64,000 nt of DNA from SAR202 cluster bacterium (GTDB taxonomy: Bacteria; Chloroflexota; Dehalococcoidia; Lucifugimonadales; Lucifugimonadaceae): positions 1 to 64,000 of the forward strand of contig VFGU01000012.1 in the NCBI GenBank assembly GCA_009392285.1, read 5' to 3'. The translations under genes and the position numbers were made by a program. Every line of letters begins with the position of its first letter. The first letter of the stretch is position 1. Positions 28,647 through 37,398 of the stretch are shown here, piece by piece. The notes under the pieces were generated by a model. It ran no database searches, was not told where the DNA came from, and saw nothing but the letters and a program-made list of their open reading frames with translations.

Positions 28647-29933
28647 TTAAAAGATTTTAAGTGAGTTCCTTATTTTTTGTAGGTTGTAGCGTAAATCAAA
28701 GTCAGAGTCTATAGACCCTTCCACAAACCTCACCGCGCTAAGGACAGTGGCATGATTTTTGTTACCAAGCAGGTTGCCAGATGCGGCCAGAGTTAAGTTG
28801 AGGTCTTTATTCAAAATAAAGCTAGAAATTCTTCTGGCATAAACAATTTGTGCGCTCCTGCTGTTGCTTTTTATTTCTTCTTCAGACACTCCTAGGTGAG
28901 TCGCTACCTCCTTTAGGACCTCGGAGGGCATAGGCTTGTTGTTAATCTTTATGTCGTCAAAACCTATAATCATGGATTTGGCGCTATCTAGGCTAATTTC
29001 CTCTTCTTTTAGTTGAGACATAGCCTTTAGCCGATTTAAGATAGACTCAATTTGCCTTATATTAACTTGGCAGAGTTGCGCCACATAATCTATGATTTCA
29101 CTGTTAATTTTTAAGTTTAGTCTCTCCGCTTTAAACTCAATAATTGCAACCTTTGTTTCATAGTCTGGGGGCTGGATGTCAACAACTAAGCCTGACTGAA
29201 AACGGCTAGTTAGCCTAGCCTCTACTTCAACTAATCTTGAAGGGTCGTCGCCAGCAAGAATAATTTTTTTATTTTCTAAATAAAGATCATTAAAGGTGTG
29301 GAAGAAGCCCTCCTGGGTCTGCGCCTTTCCACTTAAAAACTGAATATCGTCAACGATTAGAGCGTCACAAGAGCGGTATTCAGACCTAAAAAACTCTGTC
29401 TTCTTTTCTTTTATCGCTTTAATAAATTCATTTGTAAACCTCTCTGAAGTAACATATTTTACTTTTAGGCCCTGCTTTTGAAGAGAGTTGTGAATAGATA
29501 AGAGTAGGTGTGTCTTTCCGAGCCCTACATTTGAATAAACATACAAAGGGTTAAAGTCAGGCTCCGAAAAGTCTGAGAATTGTTTTGAGGCAGCAAAGGC
29601 TAATTCGTTGGACGGGCCCACAATAAAAGAGTCAAAGGTGTATTCTTTGTTTTTTGGCTTTGGTCCGGTATTAGTTTTTATTTTTGTAGCGTGGCGATTT
29701 GTTATTGTGACCTTTATATTAGACCCAGAAGATTCTTCCACAGCCCTTTTTATGTCAGGCATTAGCCTTTCATTAAGCATTTTTAATGCGAAGGGGCTGT
29801 CAACGCTTAGGGTTAATAATCCCTCATGGTATGAGACGGGCTCGATTGGCAAGATCCACATTTTAAAATTGATTGAGTTTACCTCTTCTTCAAGGATCCT
29901 CAAAGACTCTGACCATAAACTTTTTATATCCAA
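28647..29933 (-). CDS. dnaA: Chromosomal replication initiator protein DnaA
   Basis: The 428-residue protein has domain I (1-85), a short linker and the AAA+ domain with Walker A SNVGLGKTHLL (134-144) and Walker B ALIVDDIQF (191-199); TSRF (242-245) carries the arginine finger. Domain IV is diverged: the box-reading loop, normally GGRDHTTV, is GNKNHATV (390-397), changing the conserved Asp and the first Thr but keeping His. The TTG start at 29931-29933 follows AGAGGGAAAG. dnaA is divergent from fmt and upstream of obgE, from which an AT-rich repeat region separates it. No dnaN is adjacent. Confidence 0.95.
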   Translation of the reverse strand: MDIKSLWSESLRILEEEVNSINFKMWILPIEPVSYHEGLLTLSVDSPFALKMLNERLMPDIKRAVEESSGSNIKVTITNRHATKIKTNTGPKPKNKEYTFDSFIVGPSNELAFAASKQFSDFSEPDFNPLYVYSNVGLGKTHLLLSIHNSLQKQGLKVKYVTSERFTNEFIKAIKEKKTEFFRSEYRSCDALIVDDIQFLSGKAQTQEGFFHTFNDLYLENKKIILAGDDPSRLVEVEARLTSRFQSGLVVDIQPPDYETKVAIIEFKAERLNLKINSEIIDYVAQLCQVNIRQIESILNRLKAMSQLKEEEISLDSAKSMIIGFDDIKINNKPMPSEVLKEVATHLGVSEEEIKSNSRSAQIVYARRISSFILNKDLNLTLAASGNLLGNKNHATVLSAVRFVEGSIDSDFDLRYNLQKIRNSLKIF

Positions 29934-29979
29934 TTATCTTTCCCTCTTATCCCTAAAATTTGACAAAAAAATACTACGG

Positions 29980-29993
29980 ATCAAATATTTGAT
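29980..29993. promoter_or_regulatory. 14-base perfect palindrome upstream of dnaA
   Basis: ATCAAATATTTGAT is self-complementary and overlaps the -10 of the candidate plus-strand promoter TTGACA-N17-AAATAT. It lies 47 bases upstream of the dnaA start, so it could serve as an operator for either direction. AT-rich palindromes can arise by chance, hence the low confidence. Confidence 0.3.
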
Positions 29994-30179
29994 TTCAAAA
30001 TTTAGAGGCCCAAAATTATAAAGCCATTGCTGTAAAATATTATGAAAAATATTTATACAATCGATTAGACAAACATATCATACGGCAAGGCACATATGGC
30101 AATACCTTTCCTCGCGAAATATCCTAATAATTTTGTGAAATTTCTAAAAAAGCTGTTCTTTTTTTCACAGGCTAGTTTA

Positions 30180-30197
30180 AAAGAACATTTGTTCTTT
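30180..30197. promoter_or_regulatory. LexA-type palindrome before fmt
   Basis: AAAGAACATTTGTTCTTT is a perfect 8+2+8 inverted repeat containing GAAC-ATTT-GTTC. This matches the LexA box known from Gram-positive bacteria and reported for Dehalococcoides (GAAC-N4-GTTC). A further GTTCTT half-site lies at 30155-30160. It sits 20 bases before the fmt ATG. lexA itself is not in the window. Confidence 0.45.
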
Positions 30198-30216
30198 ATG
30201 TTGTACCATTAAAATT

Positions 30217-31122
30217 ATGAAAATTGTTTTTTTTGGTACAGATGATAACTCGCTGGTTGTCTTAAAAGGACTTCTTCTGGGTGGCCATGAAATAAAAATG
30301 GTTGTGACTTCTCAGGATTACCTGAAAGCTAGGAGTAAGAAAAAATACGCTTCTCCGGTTAATGAGTATTGTGTTGAAAATAAAGTTCCTAGTTCAGTCG
30401 GCTTGTCGTCAAAGAACTTGGAAGGCGTTGATGTGATCGTTGTAGCTTCATATGGCAAAATCATTTCAGAAAGTTTATTCAAAGCAGTTCCTTATGGTGC
30501 CTTAAATATCCACCCTTCCTTGCTCCCAAGTTACAGGGGCCCCTCTCCGGTCAGAACTGCACTATTAAACCAGGATAAAGAAACAGGGGTTTCTATAATT
30601 TCTCTTAACTCTAAAATGGATTCCGGGCCAATAATTAAACAAGAAAAGGTTGTTATCAAAGATGGGGACTCTTTAGAGTCACTGACGCATAAACTGTTTT
30701 CAAGGGGGCTTGAAAACTTGCTAGATATTTTGTCCAACCCCCAGGTCATAAAAAGTGCAAGGGCGCAAGAAGAAGCTAGGGCTACATATACCAACAAATT
30801 CTTAAAGGAGGACGGGATTATTGATTGGAAGCAGCCAGGAAAATCAATAATTTCTAAGATAAAGGCTATGGGCAAGTCTCCCGGCGCACACACAACAGTG
30901 GGGGGTAAAAAGTTTATAATTTATCAGGCAGTCTTAGGCGAGAAAGCAACAGGCCTAGAGCCAGGGCGAACAGGAATATCGATATTTAAGGGAACAAAAA
31001 CCCCTTTTATTCAATCAAAAGACCACCAAGTGCTAATAATGTCTTTAAAGCCAGAGAATAAGAAGGAAATTACTGGCACTGACCTTATAAACGGTTACCC
31101 TGAGCTATTCAATAAGGACTAA
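30217..31122 (+). CDS. fmt: Methionyl-tRNA formyltransferase
   Basis: The 301-residue enzyme formylates initiator Met-tRNA using 10-formyl-tetrahydrofolate. The formyltransferase core is clear: GALNIHPSLLPSYRGPSPV (about residues 101-119) includes the catalytic Asn and His plus the SLLPxYRG loop, and MDSGPII supplies the catalytic Asp (about 137). A C-terminal OB-like domain follows. The length is near the family's usual 310-320. There is little Shine-Dalgarno signal before ATG 30217. The 3' end overlaps the convergent NIPSNAP-like gene by 4 bases. def and priA, frequent partners, are not adjacent. Confidence 0.95.
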   Translation: MKIVFFGTDDNSLVVLKGLLLGGHEIKMVVTSQDYLKARSKKKYASPVNEYCVENKVPSSVGLSSKNLEGVDVIVVASYGKIISESLFKAVPYGALNIHPSLLPSYRGPSPVRTALLNQDKETGVSIISLNSKMDSGPIIKQEKVVIKDGDSLESLTHKLFSRGLENLLDILSNPQVIKSARAQEEARATYTNKFLKEDGIIDWKQPGKSIISKIKAMGKSPGAHTTVGGKKFIIYQAVLGEKATGLEPGRTGISIFKGTKTPFIQSKDHQVLIMSLKPENKKEITGTDLINGYPELFNKD

Positions 31123-31412
31123 GATGAGGGCTCTATGACGGTGATTTCTCTTCTAGCAAGGTGGCCTCGAATTGTTGGCATATTTTCTTTCCACCAATCG
31201 CTTCCGTAAAAAGCATCCTCTTTGGTTTTTATGTCCTCTAGGTTTTCGTATGTTCTTATCCATATAAACCTTTCCTTTTCTTCGTCCATCCAGGCAGATT
31301 GTATGCCCATCCCAAACTCGAGGGTTTTAGGTGCGATAACCTCATGAAACAACTTCAACCAACTCTCCGCCATGCCCTTATTAATTGTGTATATTCTTAA
31401 TTGTCCAACCAT
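31119..31412 (-). CDS. NIPSNAP-like alpha/beta-barrel protein
   Basis: A 97-residue protein with the pattern LRIYTINKGMAESWLKLF, FGMGIQSAWMDEEKERFIWIRTYE and a final short strand fits the NIPSNAP/dimeric alpha-beta-barrel group. In bacteria such small proteins often sit next to catabolic enzymes, but their reactions are mostly unknown. It lies divergently from a rhamnonate-dehydratase-like gene, with 74 bases between them. The 3' end overlaps fmt by 4 bases. Confidence 0.75.
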   Translation of the reverse strand: MVGQLRIYTINKGMAESWLKLFHEVIAPKTLEFGMGIQSAWMDEEKERFIWIRTYENLEDIKTKEDAFYGSDWWKENMPTIRGHLARREITVIEPSS

Positions 31413-31486
31413 AGATTTACCTTTACTGTGTTTTCTGTAATTATAGTAAATATCTTTACATAAAAGAACAGCAAGCAGAAGGCAAC

Positions 31487-32683
31487 ATGAAAATAGAAAA
31501 GGTTGAGTTAAGAGAGTTAAGCGGAACCCTTAAGACAGAAAATATTTTTTGGGAAGAAAGGCTGGTAAGGCCGATAGACATTTACCCTGACTATAGGGCT
31601 GAAGAATTCAACGAAACAAAATTTGGGAGAACACAAGAGGGGCACGAATATCCTATTTCAGCAGTATTTATTGAAATCAAGACCGATGAAGGGGTTACGG
31701 GAATAGGAGGGCCAATAGACATGGCCCAAGCATACTTAATAAAAGAGCAAATTTCTCACTTATTAATAGGAAAAGATCCTCTTGCAATTGAGTTGCTGTG
31801 GGACCAAATGCATAGGTTTCAGGTCCATGGAAGGCAGGGGACGCCAATGCTTGCTTTAAGTGCAATTGATTGCGCATTGTGGGACCTAAAAGGAAAATAT
31901 TACGACACCCCGGTTTACAAACTTATTGGTGGGCCAACAAGAGAAGAGGTTCCTGCATATGCAAGCATGCTGGGCTTTAGTGTTGAGGACTTAGGTCTAG
32001 TAAAAGAGAGAGCACAACAGTTTAAGGAAATGGGTTACGTTGCCCAAAAATGGTTTTTTCGGCACGGCCCAATGAGCGGGTACGAGGGGATAAAAAAGAA
32101 TGTTTCAATGGTCAAAACTCTTCGCGAAACTTTGGGTGAAGAATATGATATTATGCTTGATTGTTGGCAAAGTTGGGATCTTAATTATGCAGTAAAAATG
32201 ATTTCTCGTATCGAAGAATATGAACCACGCTGGCTTGAGGAGGTTGCTATGCCAGACAGAATAGACACATACAGACAGGTTAGGGAAAGCACCTCAATAC
32301 CCATTTCTGGAGCAGAGCATGAATATACAAGATGGGGCTTTAAAAGGTTTGTTGATGAAGAGGCCCTAGACATATTGCAGCCAGATATTTATTGGGCTGG
32401 CGGATTAAGCGAAACAATTAAAATAGCAAACTATGCCACAGTTCATGATCTAATAACAATACCTCATGGTCACTCTTCTAGGGCAGGGATCAATTTCACA
32501 TTGACCCAATCTCCGGTTCACACGCCCTATCAGGAATTTTTAATTAAATGGAATGCTATTCATCAGTTTTTTTTAAAAACCCCAATCAACCCTATTAATG
32601 GCATGATCGGAATACCTAGTGAGCCCGGCTTAGGGATGGAAATTGATAGTTCTAAAATAGAGTCTGAAAAGGTTATTAAATAA
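31487..32683 (+). CDS. Enolase-superfamily sugar-acid dehydratase, L-rhamnonate-dehydratase-like
   Basis: The 398-residue protein has the enolase-superfamily fold with metal ligands Asp in IMLDCWQSWDLNYA (about 225), Glu in WLEEVAMP (about 251) and Glu in GAEHEYTRWGF (about 277), and the general-base His in IPHGHSS. The combination LDCWxSxDLNYA and EHExTRWGF resembles the L-rhamnonate dehydratase subgroup that I recall, as does FRHGPMSG near residue 190. It would make a 2-keto-3-deoxy acid. RhaM at 39.8 kb and an HpcH/HpaI aldolase at 12.6 kb fit the same theme. Other acid sugars are possible. The 3' end overlaps uvrA by 8 bases. Confidence 0.82.
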   Translation: MKIEKVELRELSGTLKTENIFWEERLVRPIDIYPDYRAEEFNETKFGRTQEGHEYPISAVFIEIKTDEGVTGIGGPIDMAQAYLIKEQISHLLIGKDPLAIELLWDQMHRFQVHGRQGTPMLALSAIDCALWDLKGKYYDTPVYKLIGGPTREEVPAYASMLGFSVEDLGLVKERAQQFKEMGYVAQKWFFRHGPMSGYEGIKKNVSMVKTLRETLGEEYDIMLDCWQSWDLNYAVKMISRIEEYEPRWLEEVAMPDRIDTYRQVRESTSIPISGAEHEYTRWGFKRFVDEEALDILQPDIYWAGGLSETIKIANYATVHDLITIPHGHSSRAGINFTLTQSPVHTPYQEFLIKWNAIHQFFLKTPINPINGMIGIPSEPGLGMEIDSSKIESEKVIK

Positions 32684-35600
32684 CCGAACTAGATCTTCGT
32701 CGCCTTCTGAATTTCTTTTTCGTCGGCACCAGATTATTAGAGCTTCCTTGCTCTCTTTTAGGAAAGTTAAACAGTGAGTCGTCTTTTGTCTCCTTAACTT
32801 TCTTACCAGCAAGTTTTTTGATTTTGGCGACTCTGTTTTTAGGCTTTATCTTAGACTCTTTGTTAAGATATTGCCCCGTAAAAGAATTATTAACTGCAGC
32901 TATATTTTCAGGAGAACCCTCTGCGATTAGTTCGCCTCCACTATCCCCTGCCCCAGGGCCAAGATCAACTATCCAGTCCGCATTTTTAATAACGTCTAGG
33001 TGGTGTTCTATTAAAACAACGCTGTTTCCGGCATCCACCAGCCTATGTAGTATTTTTATGAGCGAATTGCAATCTTCAAACGAGAGTCCCGTAGTAGGCT
33101 CATCCAAAATAAATAGTGTTTTTCCTGTGGCCCTCTTTGAAAGGTAAGTAGAAAGCTTGACCCTTTGGGCCTCCCCTCCGCTTAGAGTTGTTGCAGGCTG
33201 GCCCAATTTTATATATCCAAGCCCAACGTCGTTTAATGTTTCAAGTTTTTTGCTAATCGACGGATAAGGCGAAAATATTTTTAAGGCCTCTGCCACTGTT
33301 AGGTCGAGTATTTCAGAGATTGAAAGCCCCTTGAACTTTATTTTTAGCGCCTCTTGGTTATATCTTCTTCCTTTGCAGTCTTCACAAGGAACGCTTACAT
33401 CTGGAAGAAACTGCATTTGTATTTCGTTGTAACCGGCGCCCTCGCAGTTTTCGCATCTTCCACCCTTGACATTAAAAGAAAATCGCCCCGCCTTATATCC
33501 TTTAGCTCTGGACTCTGGAACTGAAGCAAAAAGTTCCCTAATTGGCCCAAATAGTCCTGTGTATGTTGCTGGATTTGATCTTGGGGTTCTCCCTATGGGG
33601 CTCTGATCAATATTGATCACCTTATCTAGGTTCTCGGTTCCCATGATCCCTCTATGTTTTCCTGGCATTTCTCTAGAACTATGAAAGTGTTTGTACAAAG
33701 ATTTGTACAATATTTCATTTACTAGAGTGCTTTTTCCAGACCCAGAAGCACCAGTCACACACACTAACAATTGCAAAGGAACGGAAATATCTAAGTCTTT
33801 AAGGTTGTTTTCCTCAGCCCCAATAATTCTCAACTCCTTGCCTTTCTGCTTGGGCCTTCTTTTTTTAGGAATTTGGATATTTTTTCTTCCTGATAAGTAT
33901 TCACCGGTTAATGATTTATTCGAGTTAATAATATTTTTTATTGGTCCCTGAGCAGTTACACTACCTCCTAGGTTTCCTGCTCTTGGGCCAAGGTCAACAA
34001 TGTGATCGGCAGCGCGCATTATAGATTCGTCATGCTCAACAACCAAAACGGTATTTCCCAAATTTTTTAACTCTATCAAAGTGTTGATTAGCCTGTCATT
34101 ATCTATCGGGTGAAGGCCTATAGATGGCTCGTCGCAAACGTACATAACGCCAGTAAGCCCCGAACCAATTTGAGACGCAAGCCGTATTCTCTGGCCCTCC
34201 CCCCCGCTTAGCGTTGAAGTAGGCCTGTTTAAAGAAATATAGCCAAGCCCAACCTTGTCCAAAAACTTAAGCCTTGAAGAAATTTCTTTAAATATTTGCG
34301 AGCCAATTTTTAATTCGGAACTACTCAGTAAGCCCGGCTCCTTTGAGTTTTTTTCTTGAGACTTAGATATCCATTGGTAGCAATCTTTTACCGAAAGATC
34401 AGATATTTCGAAAATGTTGCTATTTAGTATTTTAACCGACAGAGCGTCTTTTTTGAGCCTCTGGCCTTTGCATTCTGAGCACCTTTTTTGAGTCATAAAT
34501 GTTTGCAAAGAGTCTCGGACAGCACCAGACTCCGAGGAATGAAACCTTTTTTCAAGTATATTTACTATTCCCGTGAATTTTGTTCTCCAAATCCTTTCTC
34601 CTCCTCTTTTTGAAGAGTACTTTACAGGATAAACATCCTTTTTTGACCCATATAAAAGTAGTTTTAAAATATCTTGGCTCAAATCTTTAACCTTCTCTTC
34701 TAAAGAAAACCCGTGAACTTCGGAAAGAGTTCTAATGAAATTATATTCCCAAGCTAGAGAGCCGTTTTTTAGTGTCCACGGGACAATAGCCCCGTCAATC
34801 AACTTTTTCTCAGGGTTAGGGATAATTAGTTCGGGCTCAATTTGTAATTTATATCCTAGACCAGAGCAAGACTTACAGGCACCATAAGGTGTATTGAATG
34901 AAAAATTTCTTGGCTCTAACTCCTCTATGCTGATGTCACAATTAGCACAAGACAGGTTTTCTGAAACTATAATATCTTCCTCAGAAGAGCTTGCTATGAT
35001 TAGCCTGCCTTCTCCGAGCGACAGACAGGCTTCTACAGACTCATTAAGCCTCGATGCATCCATGCTCTTTTTTATGATAAGCCTGTCTACAACTACCTCT
35101 ATGTTGTGCCACTTATTTTTATCTAACCTAATTTCCTCTTCAACCTCAAAAATATTTCCGTCTACTCTTGCCCTGATATAACCATCTCGTCTTATTTTTG
35201 AAATAATATTTTTGTGTTCACCCTTCATGTGTTTAATTATTGGCGCCAACAACATAATCCTTTTGTTTTCCCCCAATTTGAGTATTCTTTCTGAGATTTC
35301 TTCAATAGATTGTTTGGATACTAGTTCTCCGCACGAGGGGCAATGAGGTCTTCCTATTCTCGAAAAGAGAAGCCTTAAATAATCATATATTTCTGTCACA
35401 GTTCCGACAGTAGATCTTGGATTTTTTGAGACTCCTTTTTGATCAATTGATATTGCTGGACTAAGCCCCTCAATAGAGTCAACATCTGGCTTTTCCATTC
35501 TCCCTAAAAATTGGCGAGCATAAGCAGAGAGAGACTCCATGTACCGTCTTTGACCCTCTGCAAATATTGTGTTGAACGCAAGAGAACTTTTTCCTGAGCC

Positions 35601-35708
35601 TGAAACACCAGTTATAACAACAAATTTGTCCCTGGGGATGTCTATGCTTATATTTTTTAGGTTGTTCTCTCTAGCACCTTTAACTTTAATTTTTTTTGAA
35701 ATTGGCAT
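32676..35708 (-). CDS. uvrA: Excinuclease ABC subunit A
   Basis: The damage-recognition ATPase of nucleotide excision repair. Two ABC modules are present, each with Walker A (GVSGSGKSSLAF near residue 30; GASGSGKSTLV near 640) and signature LSGGE. Zinc modules are CPSCGEL, CANCD..CKSCSGLG and CENCEGAGY..CEDCKGRRY. At 1010 residues it is longer than the usual 940 or so because of a C-terminal basic tail of about 60 residues ending KKFRRRRRSSSVI. The ATG overlaps the recO stop. It is the last gene of the repair/replication unit; uvrB and uvrC are not in the window. Confidence 0.97.
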   Translation of the reverse strand: MPISKKIKVKGARENNLKNISIDIPRDKFVVITGVSGSGKSSLAFNTIFAEGQRRYMESLSAYARQFLGRMEKPDVDSIEGLSPAISIDQKGVSKNPRSTVGTVTEIYDYLRLLFSRIGRPHCPSCGELVSKQSIEEISERILKLGENKRIMLLAPIIKHMKGEHKNIISKIRRDGYIRARVDGNIFEVEEEIRLDKNKWHNIEVVVDRLIIKKSMDASRLNESVEACLSLGEGRLIIASSSEEDIIVSENLSCANCDISIEELEPRNFSFNTPYGACKSCSGLGYKLQIEPELIIPNPEKKLIDGAIVPWTLKNGSLAWEYNFIRTLSEVHGFSLEEKVKDLSQDILKLLLYGSKKDVYPVKYSSKRGGERIWRTKFTGIVNILEKRFHSSESGAVRDSLQTFMTQKRCSECKGQRLKKDALSVKILNSNIFEISDLSVKDCYQWISKSQEKNSKEPGLLSSSELKIGSQIFKEISSRLKFLDKVGLGYISLNRPTSTLSGGEGQRIRLASQIGSGLTGVMYVCDEPSIGLHPIDNDRLINTLIELKNLGNTVLVVEHDESIMRAADHIVDLGPRAGNLGGSVTAQGPIKNIINSNKSLTGEYLSGRKNIQIPKKRRPKQKGKELRIIGAEENNLKDLDISVPLQLLVCVTGASGSGKSTLVNEILYKSLYKHFHSSREMPGKHRGIMGTENLDKVINIDQSPIGRTPRSNPATYTGLFGPIRELFASVPESRAKGYKAGRFSFNVKGGRCENCEGAGYNEIQMQFLPDVSVPCEDCKGRRYNQEALKIKFKGLSISEILDLTVAEALKIFSPYPSISKKLETLNDVGLGYIKLGQPATTLSGGEAQRVKLSTYLSKRATGKTLFILDEPTTGLSFEDCNSLIKILHRLVDAGNSVVLIEHHLDVIKNADWIVDLGPGAGDSGGELIAEGSPENIAAVNNSFTGQYLNKESKIKPKNRVAKIKKLAGKKVKETKDDSLFNFPKREQGSSNNLVPTKKKFRRRRRSSSVI

Positions 35709-36457
35709 TATAAATCACTAAATTTAACTGTTTTTAATTGTACACCTATTATGTCTCTAATTGAGTTCTGAATTAGTTTTCTGCAATTACTTATTTCTTT
35801 TTCTGACAGATTAAGGCTTATTAAATCTTTATAATTTTTTCTCGCTATTGTCCTGAGTATTAACTGTTGTCCTACGGTAACCTTAACGCTTTGATCGAGA
35901 AGCCTTTTAGATTCAAAGCATGTCGTACAGTAAAATCCTCCAACATTTGAAGAGAAGTAGTGATCAGACCTCTCAAGCTCTTTGTCGCAATTTGTGCAAT
36001 CAAAAATACTAATCCCAAACCCCTGATGTTTTAATAGTTCAAACTCGAAGATTAAGATGTCCAGGGTGGGTATTTTCGAGTTATGGATGTTTCTGAGGGT
36101 ATTAATTAGTAAGCTTAGTATGGAAGAGTTGTCATCATTTTCAGAAAACAAAGACTCTGCCAGTTCCATCATATATTGGGCCTTTAAGATTAAATTGTAT
36201 TCTTTTTTAATTTCTAGAAATGAATGAATTGATTCAACTTGAGAGACTGAATTTAAAGATTTGCTGGGCCTATAATATAAAGCCACATAATTTAAAGGCT
36301 CTATGTGCCCAGACAACTTTGAACTTGGTTTTTTCGCACCTCTAGCAATGAATTTCATAATGCCATCGTCTGATATTAAAGTAAAAATGCGATCAGACTC
36401 CTTATAATTTGTGCACCTAGTTATAATGCCTTTTAGGTGCTTATTAGGTGTTTTCAT
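35708..36457 (-). CDS. recO: DNA repair protein RecO
   Basis: This 249-residue protein helps RecR load RecA onto SSB-coated DNA. It has the N-terminal OB fold (GIITRCTNYKESDRIFTLIS) and the zinc-finger pair CTNC (about 153-156) and CTTC (about 177-180). The start overlaps the recR stop as TAATG, and its stop overlaps uvrA, so it is coupled to both. The length is typical. Confidence 0.92.
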   Translation of the reverse strand: MKTPNKHLKGIITRCTNYKESDRIFTLISDDGIMKFIARGAKKPSSKLSGHIEPLNYVALYYRPSKSLNSVSQVESIHSFLEIKKEYNLILKAQYMMELAESLFSENDDNSSILSLLINTLRNIHNSKIPTLDILIFEFELLKHQGFGISIFDCTNCDKELERSDHYFSSNVGGFYCTTCFESKRLLDQSVKVTVGQQLILRTIARKNYKDLISLNLSEKEISNCRKLIQNSIRDIIGVQLKTVKFSDL

Positions 36458-37080
36458 TAATCAATAGATGTTCTGTTTTGAAAAGCATTAGACAGAGTAT
36501 TAAAGTCAGAATACTCGAGGTCTGTTCCAGAAGCCAAACCCCTAGCAAGCCTAGTAAGTTTAATATTTTTATAGTTTTCGGAAATAATTTTATTTAAATA
36601 CATGCCAGTCGCTTCCCCTTCTAAGGTAGGGTTTGTCGCCAAAATTATTTCTTTTGTTTCACCCCTGTTTAGCCTCTTCATTAGTTCTTCAACCTTTAGT
36701 TTTTCGGGGCCAATTCCGTTCATAGGAGATATTGCGCCATGCAGTACGTGGAACGAGCCTTTGTGAATTCCTGACATTTCTATTGTAATTGCATCAATTA
36801 CGTTTTCCACAACACATATTTGCTCAGATTCTTTTTCATAACAGTAGCCACAGTTTTCAGAATCTTTGTCGCTAGTAATAAAACAACAAGTTTTGCAGTA
36901 ACCAAGGTTTTCTTTAACTTCCTTTAAGGCCTCTGCCAACTTTAGTGTCTCTTCTTTGTTTTGAGATAAGACAAAATAAGATAATCTTTGCGCAGTTTTG
37001 GGTCCTATGCCTGGAAGAGAGGAAAAAGCGATTATTAGTTTTTGAACTTCTACTGGAAGAGAGTTTTTACCAGAAGTCAT
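36457..37080 (-). CDS. recR: Recombination protein RecR
   Basis: A 207-residue ring-forming partner of RecO. It shows the helix-hairpin-helix FSSLPGIGPKTAQRLSYF (about 15-32), the Cys4 zinc finger (CKTCCFITS..CGYC, about 58-76) and the Toprim domain with ICVVEN and HVLHGAISPMNGIGP. It lies 3 bases after ebfC and overlaps recO. The dnaX-ebfC-recR order is a common bacterial arrangement. Confidence 0.96.
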   Translation of the reverse strand: MTSGKNSLPVEVQKLIIAFSSLPGIGPKTAQRLSYFVLSQNKEETLKLAEALKEVKENLGYCKTCCFITSDKDSENCGYCYEKESEQICVVENVIDAITIEMSGIHKGSFHVLHGAISPMNGIGPEKLKVEELMKRLNRGETKEIILATNPTLEGEATGMYLNKIISENYKNIKLTRLARGLASGTDLEYSDFNTLSNAFQNRTSID

Positions 37081-37083
37081 CTC

Positions 37084-37386
37084 TTAAAATAAGCCAGGGA
37101 TTTTTATTCCGCCCGTAACCTTCTTCATCTTTTTCTGTGCAACTTTGTCAGCTTTATTTGTGGCATCATTTACAGCATCTTTAATAAATTTTTCTAACAA
37201 CGACTTATCTTTTTGCTCAAAAATTTTTTCAGAGACTGTTACCTCTTGAATGGTCTTGCCTCCAACCATCTTGATTGATATTCCACCAGATGACCCTTCA
37301 GTTTCCATTTTAGCAATTTCTTCTTGAGCCTCTTTCATTTTTTCTTGCATTTTTTTTGCCTGCTTCATCATTGCATTGTTAAACAT
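37084..37386 (-). CDS. ebfC: YbaB/EbfC-family nucleoid-associated protein
   Basis: The 100-residue protein begins with a basic helix (MKQAKKMQEKMKEAQEEIA) and ends PGLF, as is usual for YbaB/EbfC proteins, which form dimers and bind DNA with little sequence preference. The glycine-rich turn SSGGISIKMVGGK follows the helix. Position between dnaX and recR is the classical one, which supports the assignment. Confidence 0.95.
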   Translation of the reverse strand: MFNNAMMKQAKKMQEKMKEAQEEIAKMETEGSSGGISIKMVGGKTIQEVTVSEKIFEQKDKSLLEKFIKDAVNDATNKADKVAQKKMKKVTGGIKIPGLF

Positions 37387-37398
37387 TTTAGTTTCCTT

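Larger units (their letters stand above)
29934..30216. promoter_or_regulatory. Divergent dnaA-fmt control region (283 bases)
   Basis: This AT-rich region should hold the promoters for dnaA (minus) and fmt (plus). It contains a plus-strand TTGACA (29960-29965) with AAATAT 17 bases later (29983-29988), a palindrome ATCAAATATTTGAT (29980-29993) over that -10, and a minus-strand TATAAT. One-mismatch DnaA-box-like TTTTTCACA is at 30161-30169. A GAAC-N4-GTTC palindrome is listed separately. I see no additional gene. Confidence 0.5.
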
